This document shows, in pieces, positions 9,926-17,757 of a DNA stretch of 64,000 nt. The position numbers and the translations under genes were made by a program. Position 1 is the stretch's first letter. Each line of letters starts with the position of its first letter. The stretch spans positions 1,736,001-1,800,000 of the forward strand of contig NZ_CP104272.1 of assembly GCF_025244865.1 (NCBI RefSeq), written 5' to 3'. The DNA is from Arthrobacter sp. zg-Y1110 (GTDB lineage Bacteria; Actinomycetota; Actinomycetes; Actinomycetales; Micrococcaceae). The notes below the pieces were generated by a model, which was not told the origin of the DNA, did not search any database, and worked only from the letters and a program-made list of their open reading frames with translations.

Positions 9926-9939
9926 ATACTAAGTATACT
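9926..9939. promoter_or_regulatory. AT-rich palindromic site between divergent glycosyltransferases
   Basis: ATACTAAGTATACT contains ATACT-A-AGTAT and the perfect palindrome AGTATACT (9932-9939) in otherwise GC-rich DNA. It lies between the starts of the GT2 gene and the next glycosyltransferase. TATACT (9934-9939) could be a -10 box for the forward gene, but no good -35 is seen. A related sequence, GCATACTTACTAAT, abuts the start at 6731. Confidence 0.4.
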
Positions 9940-9973
9940 GAACACGGTTTTTTACAGCGGCGAAAGAGGATGC

Positions 9974-11080
9974 GTGGGCAGGCCGGAAGGATCGAACATC
10001 AGGGTGGCGTCAGTGCCGCACAGCCAGGTCTATATCCGGCATACCGGCGCAGTCCCGGGGGAGCGGAACCCGGTGGTACGCCTGCCGGACCCGGACCCCC
10101 GCAACCCCGGCCAGTCCACGGAGGCGGCATGGTGGCCGCCGGTCATGCTGGATGCCGGCTGGATCCGGGAGAACGCCGACAGCTTCGACCTGATGCACAT
10201 CCACTTCGGCTTCGACGCTATTTCGCCCCGGGACCTGCAGGCGGTCACCCACGAGCTGAAGGCCTCGGGGAAACCGCTGGTCTACACGGTCCACGACCTG
10301 CGCAACCCGCACCACCTCACTCCGGAGGCGCACGACGCACAGCTGGATGTGCTGATTGCCGCAGCCGACGAACTGATCACGCTGACGCCCGGGGCCGCCG
10401 CCGTCGTCGAGCGCCGGTGGGGCCGCCGCCCGCAGGTGCTGCCGCATCCGCACGTGGTGGATCTGGCGGAGCTTGAGCGGCGCCAGGCCCTGCGGCTGGC
10501 AGCCGGTCCGCGTGAGGAGTTCCGCGTCGGAGTGCACCTCAAGAGCCTGCGGCCGAACATGATGGAGGGGGCCATTCTTCCGGACCTGCTCGACGCCGTG
10601 GAACAGCTGCCCGGTGCCGTGCTGCAGGTGAACGGGCATCCGGACATCCTTACTCCCGGAGGGGACAAGTACCGGCCGGAACTGCACCGCTGGCTGTCGG
10701 AGGCCGCCGCGGCCGGGCGGCTCGAGCTGCAGGTCCGGGACTACTTCGACGAACCGCAGCTCTGGGACTACCTGTCGAGCCTGGATGTGTCCGTGCTGCC
10801 GTACCGGTTCGGCACCCATTCCGGCTGGCTCGAAGCGTGCACCGATCTGGGCACGGCCGTGCTGGCGCCGTCCTGCGGCTTCTACGCCCAGCAGCGCGCC
10901 GGCGTCACGGAATTCGTGCATAACGAGGACGGCCTCGATGCCCAGTCCCTGGCAAACGCGCTCAAGCAGGTGCATGCCGCCCGGGGCTGGCCGGGAATGA
11001 GCCGCGCGGAGCGGACCGCAGAGCGCCGGCAGGTGGCCGCAGCGCACGAGGAAATCTACCGGTCCCTGCTCAGCGCCTAG
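9974..11080 (+). CDS. Glycosyltransferase, GT4-like
   Basis: A 368-residue GT-B-like protein. It has the acceptor-side loop DLMHIHFGFDAI, a VYTVHDLRNPHH segment and the C-terminal donor region YRFGTHSGWLEACTDLGTAV, where Glu is followed by a Gly-rich turn. The GTG at 9974 follows GAGGA only 3 nt upstream. A second GTG at 10004 is possible. It is the last of four glycosyltransferases in this stretch. The cluster probably builds or decorates a cell-surface glycan, but no polymerase, flippase or sugar-nucleotide synthase is present to say which. Its stop codon overlaps that of the convergent GH3 gene. Confidence 0.8.
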   Translation: MGRPEGSNIRVASVPHSQVYIRHTGAVPGERNPVVRLPDPDPRNPGQSTEAAWWPPVMLDAGWIRENADSFDLMHIHFGFDAISPRDLQAVTHELKASGKPLVYTVHDLRNPHHLTPEAHDAQLDVLIAAADELITLTPGAAAVVERRWGRRPQVLPHPHVVDLAELERRQALRLAAGPREEFRVGVHLKSLRPNMMEGAILPDLLDAVEQLPGAVLQVNGHPDILTPGGDKYRPELHRWLSEAAAAGRLELQVRDYFDEPQLWDYLSSLDVSVLPYRFGTHSGWLEACTDLGTAVLAPSCGFYAQQRAGVTEFVHNEDGLDAQSLANALKQVHAARGWPGMSRAERTAERRQVAAAHEEIYRSLLSA

Positions 11081-13353
11081 CCGGAGTCCCCTCCCGCCGG
11101 GCCGGCACCGCGCAATGCCTGTTCCAATCCGGCCAGCCGGTCCGGAGTAAGGGGGGTGCCGGGGAACCGGGCCAGCCGGCGCAGCGGCATACTGCCCATG
11201 AGTGCCAGCGCGTCGGCCATGCCCGGGCCTGCGCTGTCCGGGTCCCCGCCGCCCAGCAGCGTCCGACCCAGCGGATGCGCCAGCCACTCGGCAATGGTCG
11301 AGTCCAGTGTCAGCGGTGCCGCCGTGCCGCCGTCGGTGCCGGGCAGGTGGATGCTTCCGCTGAGCCGGATGTCCCGGGAGGAGGACCCGACGTCGATGCG
11401 GTAGGTTCCGCCGTCGGTGATCCAACGGTGCGACGCCGGGTCGTACCGCGCCAGCTCCCGCAGCGGTACCGTCAGCGCAACAGGAGCCGAGGCTCCGGGT
11501 TCGAGGAAGACCTTCCGGAAGGCCCGGAGCTCGCGCGGCGGCCGTACCGCGGGTCCTTCGGGAGCGCCGGAGTACACCTGCAGGACTTCGGCGCCGGCCC
11601 GGCTGCCGGTATTCGTGAGCGTTGCCTCGACTGCCAGGACCGGCCCCGTGTCCGTATCCGCGAGGCGGAGATCCAGGCCGGAGTAGTCGAAAGCGGTGTA
11701 TGACAGTCCGTGCCCGAAGGCGAAGGCCGGTTCGATGCCCCGCGCGCCATACCAGCGGTAGCCCACCAGCACCCCTTCGCCGTAGCGGACCGTGCCTGCC
11801 TCGCCGGGGTAGTTTCCGAACGCCGGAGTATCTTCGATCCGCCGGGGGAAGGTTTCCGCCAGCTTTCCGGACGGGTTCACATCTCCCAGCAGGACATCCG
11901 CCAGCGCCTCGCCTCCGGCCTGGCCGGGCAGCCACGCCTCCAGCACGGCCGGTACCTGCTCCACCCACCCGGTCTCCACTGCGCCGCCGTTGAACAGGAC
12001 CACCACTGTCCAGGGGTTAGCGGAGGTCACCGCCCGCAGCAGCGCCAACTGGTTCTCCGGCAGAGCCAGGTCCGGCCGGTCGAACCCCTCCGATTCCTTG
12101 TCCTCGGGCAGCCCAACGAAGAACAGCACTGCGTCCGCAGCGGCGGCAGCGGCCTCCGCTTCAGCCACCAGCTCCAGGTCGGGCGTTCCGTCCAGCCGGT
12201 AGCCGGCGGCAAAGACGGCTGCAGCGGTCCGCTCGGACAGGACCTCCAGCGGAACGCTGACCCGCGTGGGGGTCACCTGCGAGGAGCCGGCGCCCTGATA
12301 CCGCGGGGTGCGGGCCAGCTCGCCCACCACAGCCAGCCGCAGGCCGGGCGAGAGCGGGAGAATCCCGCCCTCGTTCTTCAACAGCACCATGGATGCCGCA
12401 GCGGCCTCGCGTGCCAGCCGGTGGTGTTCGTCAGGGTCCGCACTGCTGTGCGCCGGCGAGGAAGTGCGGTCCGCCAGCTGCAACAGCCTCGCCGCGGATG
12501 AATCCACCATCTCCTGGTTGACAGTGCCTGCTTCCAGTCCCGCCTGCAGCTCCGACAGCCCCAGTCCGCCGCTGGCGGGCATCTCCAGGTCCAGTCCGGC
12601 GTCGAGTGCCGCCGCGCGGTCGGTAACCGCCCCCCAGTCGGACATCACCAGGCCGTCGAATCCCCACTCGCCGCGCAGGACCGTTTCCAGCAGCCAGGCA
12701 TTCTCCGCGGCGTGGATGCCGTTGACCTTGTTGTAGGCGGCCATCAGGGTCCACGGGTGCGCGGTCCGAACCACCGTTTCGAAGGCCCGGAGGTAAATCT
12801 CGTACAGGGTACGTTCGTCCACCGACGCGTCGATGCGCATCCGGTCCGCTTCCTGGTTGTTCGCTGCGAAATGCTTGGGGCAGGCAGCCACCCCCTCGGA
12901 TTGGAGGGCCCGGATCCAGGCAGCGCCCAGGGCACCGGCGAGCAGCGGGTCTTCGGAAAAGTACTCGAAGTTGCGTCCGCACAGGGGAGTGCGTTTGATG
13001 TTCAGCCCCGGTCCCAGCACGACGTCGACATGCGCAGCTGCCGCTTCCTTCGCCGTCGCCGTGCCGAGCCGGGCCAGCAGGTCCGGGTCCCAGGAACACG
13101 CCGTGAGGCATTCCGCCGGGAAGCAGGTGGCAGGCAGCGCGTCACCGATTCCCGGCTCTGACTCGCTGCGCGGACGCCGGATGCCGTGCGGCCCGTCGGA
13201 GAGCACCAGGGGCCGGAGCCCCGCCGCCGGGGCAGCAGCGGTGGTCCAGAACGAGGCTCCGGACAGCAGGACGGGTCTTTCATCCGGCGGGAGGGAAGAC
13301 ACCCGCTCCCGCAGCGAAGCAGCGGACGGCTGGTCAGGTGAGGGCATCGGCAT
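11077..13353 (-). CDS. Glycoside hydrolase family 3 beta-glucosidase
   Basis: Retaining exo-acting glycosidase, probably a beta-glucosidase. The GH3 N-terminal domain includes GPGLNIKRTPLCGRNFEYF, KHFAANNQE and the nucleophile Asp239 in GLVMSDWGAV. The GH3 C-terminal sandwich contains VVLFNGGAVE, and a fibronectin-III-like tail carries VLQVYSG. No signal peptide, so it is likely intracellular. The frame is open to 13395, but the ATG at 13353 sits exactly 7 nt after TAGACT (reverse strand), a leaderless pattern, giving 758 residues. The stop codon shares CTAG with the convergent glycosyltransferase. A second ATG at 13347 is less likely. Confidence 0.9.
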   Translation of the reverse strand: MPMPSPDQPSAASLRERVSSLPPDERPVLLSGASFWTTAAAPAAGLRPLVLSDGPHGIRRPRSESEPGIGDALPATCFPAECLTACSWDPDLLARLGTATAKEAAAAHVDVVLGPGLNIKRTPLCGRNFEYFSEDPLLAGALGAAWIRALQSEGVAACPKHFAANNQEADRMRIDASVDERTLYEIYLRAFETVVRTAHPWTLMAAYNKVNGIHAAENAWLLETVLRGEWGFDGLVMSDWGAVTDRAAALDAGLDLEMPASGGLGLSELQAGLEAGTVNQEMVDSSAARLLQLADRTSSPAHSSADPDEHHRLAREAAAASMVLLKNEGGILPLSPGLRLAVVGELARTPRYQGAGSSQVTPTRVSVPLEVLSERTAAAVFAAGYRLDGTPDLELVAEAEAAAAAADAVLFFVGLPEDKESEGFDRPDLALPENQLALLRAVTSANPWTVVVLFNGGAVETGWVEQVPAVLEAWLPGQAGGEALADVLLGDVNPSGKLAETFPRRIEDTPAFGNYPGEAGTVRYGEGVLVGYRWYGARGIEPAFAFGHGLSYTAFDYSGLDLRLADTDTGPVLAVEATLTNTGSRAGAEVLQVYSGAPEGPAVRPPRELRAFRKVFLEPGASAPVALTVPLRELARYDPASHRWITDGGTYRIDVGSSSRDIRLSGSIHLPGTDGGTAAPLTLDSTIAEWLAHPLGRTLLGGGDPDSAGPGMADALALMGSMPLRRLARFPGTPLTPDRLAGLEQALRGAGPAGGDSG

Positions 13354-13449
13354 GTGCCGGAGTCTAGGTGCCGTCCGCAGCCGGGAGAAGAGCACCGGGC
13401 GGCAGAAGCGGTGCAGGTGCGAAGGACCTGTCGGCGGAACCTGCCCTGC

Positions 13450-13468
13450 CGCTAGTGTTTCGTTAGCG
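13450..13468. promoter_or_regulatory. Inverted repeat upstream of the ABC1 kinase gene
   Basis: CGCTA-N9-TAGCG lies 42 bp before the ATG at 13511 and overlaps a possible -10 (TAGTGT). It could be an operator for the divergent GH3 and ABC1 genes or a chance match. Confidence 0.25.
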
Positions 13469-13510
13469 AACAGCAGCGGAGAACCGGAGCCCCGCGGACG
13501 GAGCAGACCA

Positions 13511-15169
13511 ATGATCAGCCAGCTGGACCGTTATCGGCAGATCGCCGAAATCCTCTCCCGCAACGGCCTTGGCTTCCTGGTGTCCGCCCTTGGACTGGAG
13601 GGCAGGCTGCCGTTCCGCCGCCAGCACGCGGCCGAGCCGGGAGGGAAACCCCGCACCCGTCCGGAGTACCTGCGTACTGCCCTCGAGGAGCTGGGCCCCA
13701 CGTATGTGAAGATGGGCCAGTTGCTCTCCACCCGTCCGGACCTGCTGCCCCCGGAGTACCAGCGGGAACTGGCGAAGCTGCAGGATGACGCCGAAGCCGT
13801 CCCGTGGCCGCAGATCTCGGAGGAGCTGCGCCAGGAACTGGGCGGAGACCCGCTGGAGGTCTTCCGGTCCTTCGACACCACGGTCATGGCAAGCGCCTCG
13901 ATCGGGCAGGTTTACGCCGCCGTCCTGAAGGACGGCACCGAGGTGGTGGTCAAGGTACGCCGGCCCGGCATCGCTGCCCAGGTGGAGCAGGACCTGGAAA
14001 TCCTGCAGAACCTGGCCAACGCGGCCAGCAAGCGCTGGGAAGCCGCCCGCGATTACGACCTCACCGGACTGATGGACGAGTTCGCCTCCACCCTCCGCTC
14101 AGAGCTGGACTATCTCCAGGAAGGCCGCAACGCGGACCGGTTCCGGGCCAACTTCGAAGACGACGCTGCGATAACCATTCCCTACGTCTATTGGGACCAC
14201 AGCACCTCCCGTGTCCTGACCATGGACCGGATCCGGGGAATGAAGGTCACGGACGTTGCCGCGCTCGACGCCGCCGGCATCGACCGTCCGGCGCTGGCGG
14301 TGGCCGCCGCACGCGTCGAAATGAAGATGGTCTTCGACGACGGTTTTTTCCATGCCGACCCGCACCCGGGAAACCTCTTCGTGGAGCCCGGCGGCCGGGT
14401 GGGACTGATCGACTTCGGCATGGTGGGCGAGGTGGACGAGAAGCTGCGCAGCCAGCTGTCAGCCCTGTTCATCGGCATTGTGCGCAAGGATCCGGAGCGG
14501 ATCACCAATGCGCTGGTCCGGATCAACGCGTCCGGAATGCGGGTGAACCGCGTGAAGCTGAGGATGGACCTCGGTCCGCTGATCCGCCTGTATTCGGGCA
14601 AGGACCTGGCGTCGGCACCGGTGGGAACCATCATCACCACCGGGCTCGGCATCCTGCGCACGCACCACATCCAGTTGCCGCGGGAAATGGCGCTGCTGCT
14701 GAGGATGCTGATCATGACCGAAGGAATGGGCGAGGTGTTGGATCCCCAGTTCCGGCTCGGCCCCACGCTGGGGCCCTATGCGCGCAGGATGGCGGTGCAC
14801 CAGCTGAACCCGGTGAACTACGCCCGCAGGCTCGGCCGTGCCGGAACGGAGGTCCTGGAGCTGGGAGCCGAACTGCCGGACCAGGCACGCCGGCTGCTCA
14901 GCACCCTGGAGATCGAGGGAGTGGAGGTCCACCTCCGCGGCGAGGAACTGCTGCCGCTGGTGATGCGGCTGGAGCGCGTGGGAAACCGGCTGGTGGCGGC
15001 AATCTTCGCGTCGGCGTTTATCCGGGGAGTGGGGGAGCTGACGCTGGGTGATTCGTCCCGCTGGAAATCGTGGCAGGCACCGCTGATGAGTGCCGGGCTC
15101 GCGTCTACGGGGGCGTTGGGCGGATACATCGCCTGGACCTCGCGCCGGGCGCGGCTGCGCGGCATGTGA
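13511..15169 (+). CDS. ABC1/UbiB-family atypical kinase
   Basis: Member of the AarF/UbiB/COQ8 family, whose members support quinone biosynthesis or lipid homeostasis through an atypical kinase/ATPase fold. It shows the family KxGQ (YVKMGQLLSTRPDLLPPEY), the Ala-rich loop and Lys (ASIGQVYAA, VVVKVRRPG), the catalytic HADPHPGNLF and the metal-binding GLIDFGMVG. A C-terminal hydrophobic hairpin (APLMSAGLASTGALGGYIAW) ends the protein, as in UbiB. The ATG at 13511 gives 552 residues. Long in-frame sequence upstream is antisense to GH3 and not coding. Neighbours give no functional clue. Confidence 0.9.
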   Translation: MISQLDRYRQIAEILSRNGLGFLVSALGLEGRLPFRRQHAAEPGGKPRTRPEYLRTALEELGPTYVKMGQLLSTRPDLLPPEYQRELAKLQDDAEAVPWPQISEELRQELGGDPLEVFRSFDTTVMASASIGQVYAAVLKDGTEVVVKVRRPGIAAQVEQDLEILQNLANAASKRWEAARDYDLTGLMDEFASTLRSELDYLQEGRNADRFRANFEDDAAITIPYVYWDHSTSRVLTMDRIRGMKVTDVAALDAAGIDRPALAVAAARVEMKMVFDDGFFHADPHPGNLFVEPGGRVGLIDFGMVGEVDEKLRSQLSALFIGIVRKDPERITNALVRINASGMRVNRVKLRMDLGPLIRLYSGKDLASAPVGTIITTGLGILRTHHIQLPREMALLLRMLIMTEGMGEVLDPQFRLGPTLGPYARRMAVHQLNPVNYARRLGRAGTEVLELGAELPDQARRLLSTLEIEGVEVHLRGEELLPLVMRLERVGNRLVAAIFASAFIRGVGELTLGDSSRWKSWQAPLMSAGLASTGALGGYIAWTSRRARLRGM

Positions 15170-15201
15170 CACCGCGGTAGATGGCACAGGGGCAGATGAC
15201 A

Positions 15202-15238
15202 CAGGGCCGGGGCGGGAAAAGCTCCCGCCCCGGCCCTG
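15202..15238. terminator. Strong hairpin between convergent genes
   Basis: A perfect 16-bp stem (left arm CAGGGCCGGGGCGGGA, loop AAAGC) between the ABC1 kinase and the convergent transporter gene. No T-run on either side. Probably ends transcription in both directions or protects 3' ends. Confidence 0.7.
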
Positions 15239-15268
15239 CCGGGTATTGCTGTGCTGGTGCTGCCGTCC

Positions 15269-16615
15269 CTATGCAGTGGCCGGGCGTACCGGTGCGGCGG
15301 TCTTGGCCAGGTTCAGGCCCAGTTCCGCCGTCGGGGTGTGTGCGGTCTCCTTGGCGGTGAGGGCGGAAATCGCAGCGATGGCGCAGATGGCGCCGGTGAA
15401 CATGCTGGTCACCACCCATCCGCCGGGTTCCAGTCCGCCGATGGCAGCAACGATGGACGGTGCAAAACCGGCCATCAGGAAGCCGAGCTGCGTGCCGATG
15501 GCGAGGCCCGAGAAGCGGACCTTGGCGCTGAACATCTCTCCGTAGAAGGACGGCCAGACAGCGTTGGCCGCCGCGTAGCCGCAGGAGAAGACGGCAACGG
15601 AGAGGGCGAACTGCAGCAGGGTGTTACCGGACTCCATGGACAGCAGATAGAACGGCATGATCACCGCGCTGGATACTGCTCCGTAGATGAAGACGGGACG
15701 GCGTCCGATCCGGTCGGCCAGCCGGCCGAACAACGGCTGCGTGAACAGCGCGAAGACGTTGCCTGCCACCACGAGCCAGAGCGTAATATCCGCGTCCACG
15801 TTGCCCACCTCGGTGCCGTACTTGATGGCCAGTGTCCCGTAGACGGTGGAAACGGCTGCAATAAAGGCGCAGCAGATGACCCGCAGCACGTCGCGCCAGT
15901 GATCCTTCAGCAGGACGCCCACCGGCAGCTTCGCGATCTCGTTGCGTTCCTTGGCCTCCGTGAAGGTGGGGGTTTCATGCAGCGAGCGGCGGATGAAGTA
16001 GGTGACGACGACAACCACGGCGCTCAGCCAGAACGGAATGCGCCAGCCGATGCCGTATTTGATCTCGTCCGGCAGGGCAACCACGGGAATGAACACCAGT
16101 GCGGCAAGGATCTGCCCGCCCTGAGTGCCTGTCAGTGTCCAGGACGTGAAGAACGAGCGGCGGTTGTCCGGTGCGTGTTCCAGGGTCATGGAACTGGCGC
16201 CGGCCTGCTCGCCTGCGGCGGAAAGTCCCTGCATCAGGCGGCAGAAGACCAGCAGGACCGGAGCCCACCAGCCGATCGTGTTGAAGTCCGGCAGGCAGCC
16301 GATCAGGAAGGTGGATCCGCCCATCAGCAGGAGGGTGAACATCAGGACCTTCTGGCGGCCCACCCGGTCACCGAAATGTCCGAGAATGACGGCGCCGACC
16401 GGACGGGCAATATAGGCGAAGCCGAAGGTGGCGAGCGACATAACGCTGGCCTGGGTGTCGGCGTCCGGGAAGAATACGCGTGGGAAAATGAGCGCGGCAG
16501 CGGAACCGAAGATAAAGAAGTCGTAGTACTCGACGGCACTGCCCATAAAGCTGGCAGTGGCGGCCTTGCGCGGGGTCTTGCCCGTTGCTGGTCCAGCGGG
16601 GGCGGATGCGTCCAT
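15269..16615 (-). CDS. MFS metabolite:H+ symporter, probable shikimate/quinate uptake
   Basis: A 448-residue, 12-helix transporter of the metabolite:H+ symporter branch (relatives ShiA, ProP, KgtP). Signatures are SAVEYYDFFIFGSAAAL in helix 1, the loop GHFGDRVGRQKVLM between helices 2 and 3, and RLMQGLSAAGEQAGA in helix 4. ATG at 16615 has AGGAGAG 5 nt upstream. It is divergent from the shikimate dehydrogenase and dehydroshikimate dehydratase genes across a repeat-rich intergenic region, so uptake of shikimate, quinate or protocatechuate is likely. The exact substrate is an inference from context. Confidence 0.88.
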   Translation of the reverse strand: MDASAPAGPATGKTPRKAATASFMGSAVEYYDFFIFGSAAALIFPRVFFPDADTQASVMSLATFGFAYIARPVGAVILGHFGDRVGRQKVLMFTLLLMGGSTFLIGCLPDFNTIGWWAPVLLVFCRLMQGLSAAGEQAGASSMTLEHAPDNRRSFFTSWTLTGTQGGQILAALVFIPVVALPDEIKYGIGWRIPFWLSAVVVVVTYFIRRSLHETPTFTEAKERNEIAKLPVGVLLKDHWRDVLRVICCAFIAAVSTVYGTLAIKYGTEVGNVDADITLWLVVAGNVFALFTQPLFGRLADRIGRRPVFIYGAVSSAVIMPFYLLSMESGNTLLQFALSVAVFSCGYAAANAVWPSFYGEMFSAKVRFSGLAIGTQLGFLMAGFAPSIVAAIGGLEPGGWVVTSMFTGAICAIAAISALTAKETAHTPTAELGLNLAKTAAPVRPATA

Positions 16616-16675
16616 TGCATCTCTCCTGACGTGGGCTGTGGTTGGGGGGGGGTATGAGGTGTGCGGGTAGTTATG

Positions 16676-16708
16676 CGGTGACTCTTACGGTGACTCTTAC
16701 GGTGACTT
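16676..16708. repeat. 12-bp tandem repeat in the divergent promoter region
   Basis: CGGTGACTCTTA is present twice in full (16676-16687, 16688-16699) and once in part (16700-16708). It lies in the leader side of the transporter gene and may be a regulator-binding array. Confidence 0.6.
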
Positions 16709-16715
16709 GTGCAGG

Positions 16716-16742
16716 ACGTGTGCGGGATGCGCACACGTGTGC
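16716..16742. promoter_or_regulatory. Palindromic operator candidate for the quinate/shikimate genes
   Basis: A perfect 12-bp palindrome, GCACACGTGTGC (16731-16742). Its right half ACGTGTGC is repeated at 16716-16723, which makes a second imperfect inverted pair. On the reverse strand TTGACT (16775-16780) and AAGCGT (16752-16757), 17 bp apart, would place a start site near 16745, so the palindrome would overlap the transporter transcription start. The nearby IclR regulator is the obvious candidate to bind it. Confidence 0.55.
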
Positions 16743-16865
16743 ATTCTCCGTACGCTTGAAGTAATGTAGCCCACAGTCAAGGGACCGGCAAGCAGTGACG
16801 CATATAAGTCCTGCGTGTTCGCAAGGCACCGCCGTCCGCAGGTAGGCACCGGAAGGAACAGCGCC

Positions 16866-17738
16866 ATGAGCGGCACCGAGGAATCATTCGTTGTCGGGTT
16901 GATCGGGGAAGGCATCACCGCCTCGCTTACCCCGCCCATGCATGAAAGGGAGGCCGATCATCAGGGGCTCCGGTACATTTACCGGCCGATTGACCTCACG
17001 CAGCTGGGCCGCCCGGGCACCGACGTTGGAGCGCTGCTTCGCGCCGGTCGGGACCTGGGCTTCAATGCGTTCAACGTGACGCATCCCTGCAAGCAGCTGG
17101 TCCTCGCCGAACTTGATGTTGTGTCGGACGACGCCGAGCGGCTCGGCGCAGTAAACACGGTCCTGATCCGGGACGGCCGGTTCATCGGACACAACACTGA
17201 TTTCTCCGGCTTCGGCGGGGCGCTGGCCGGCGGACTTCCGGATGCCGCGCTGGCCAAGGTGGTCCAGCTGGGCGTGGGCGGGGCCGGAGCGGCGGTGGCC
17301 TATGCCCTGCTTAAGGCCGGCACCGGCCAGCTGACCCTGCTGGACCTGGATCCCCTCCGCGCTGCGGAACGCGCCGCAGCGTTGTCCGGGCTCTTCCCGG
17401 ACCAGCGGGTCATCTCCGGCACGCCCGCAGACCTTCCGGCCGTCCTGCCCGGAGCCGACGGCCTGGTCCATGCCACTCCGGTGGGGATGCATTCCCATCC
17501 AGGCCTCGCCGTGGACCTGGACCTGCTCGACTCCTCCCAGTGGGTGGCCGACGTTGTCTACCGTCCGGTGGAAACGGAACTGATCCTCGGCGCGCAGGCG
17601 CGGGGCTGCCGGGTGCTGGACGGCGGGCGGATGGCCGTGGGCCAAGCCGTGGATGCCTTTGAACTGATTACCGGCATCCGGCCCGATGCGGCACGGATGC
17701 TCGCCCACTTCCACGAACTGATTAGCCAGGGCCGCTGA
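16866..17738 (+). CDS. Quinate/shikimate dehydrogenase (QsuD/AroE-like)
   Basis: Reversible NAD(P)-dependent oxidation of shikimate or quinate. The 290-residue AroE-family protein has the substrate loop with catalytic Lys in NVTHPCKQ, the Asp of GHNTDFSGF, the nucleotide loop LGVGGAGAAV and a C-terminal GGRMAVGQAVDAF. The HPCKQ form is usual in catabolic quinate/shikimate dehydrogenases, and the genetic setting agrees. ATG at 16866 with GGAAGGA upstream; the in-frame GTG at 16815 is disfavoured. It is followed after 19 bp by the dehydratase gene. A biosynthetic role is unlikely here but cannot be excluded. Confidence 0.85.
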   Translation: MSGTEESFVVGLIGEGITASLTPPMHEREADHQGLRYIYRPIDLTQLGRPGTDVGALLRAGRDLGFNAFNVTHPCKQLVLAELDVVSDDAERLGAVNTVLIRDGRFIGHNTDFSGFGGALAGGLPDAALAKVVQLGVGGAGAAVAYALLKAGTGQLTLLDLDPLRAAERAAALSGLFPDQRVISGTPADLPAVLPGADGLVHATPVGMHSHPGLAVDLDLLDSSQWVADVVYRPVETELILGAQARGCRVLDGGRMAVGQAVDAFELITGIRPDAARMLAHFHELISQGR

Positions 17739-17757
17739 GGGCCGGGACCGGAGCACC

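Noticed and set aside
12833..13510. N-terminal extension of the ABC1 kinase
   Set aside because: The extra residues are antisense to GH3 and unlike the family; the ATG at 13511 fits.
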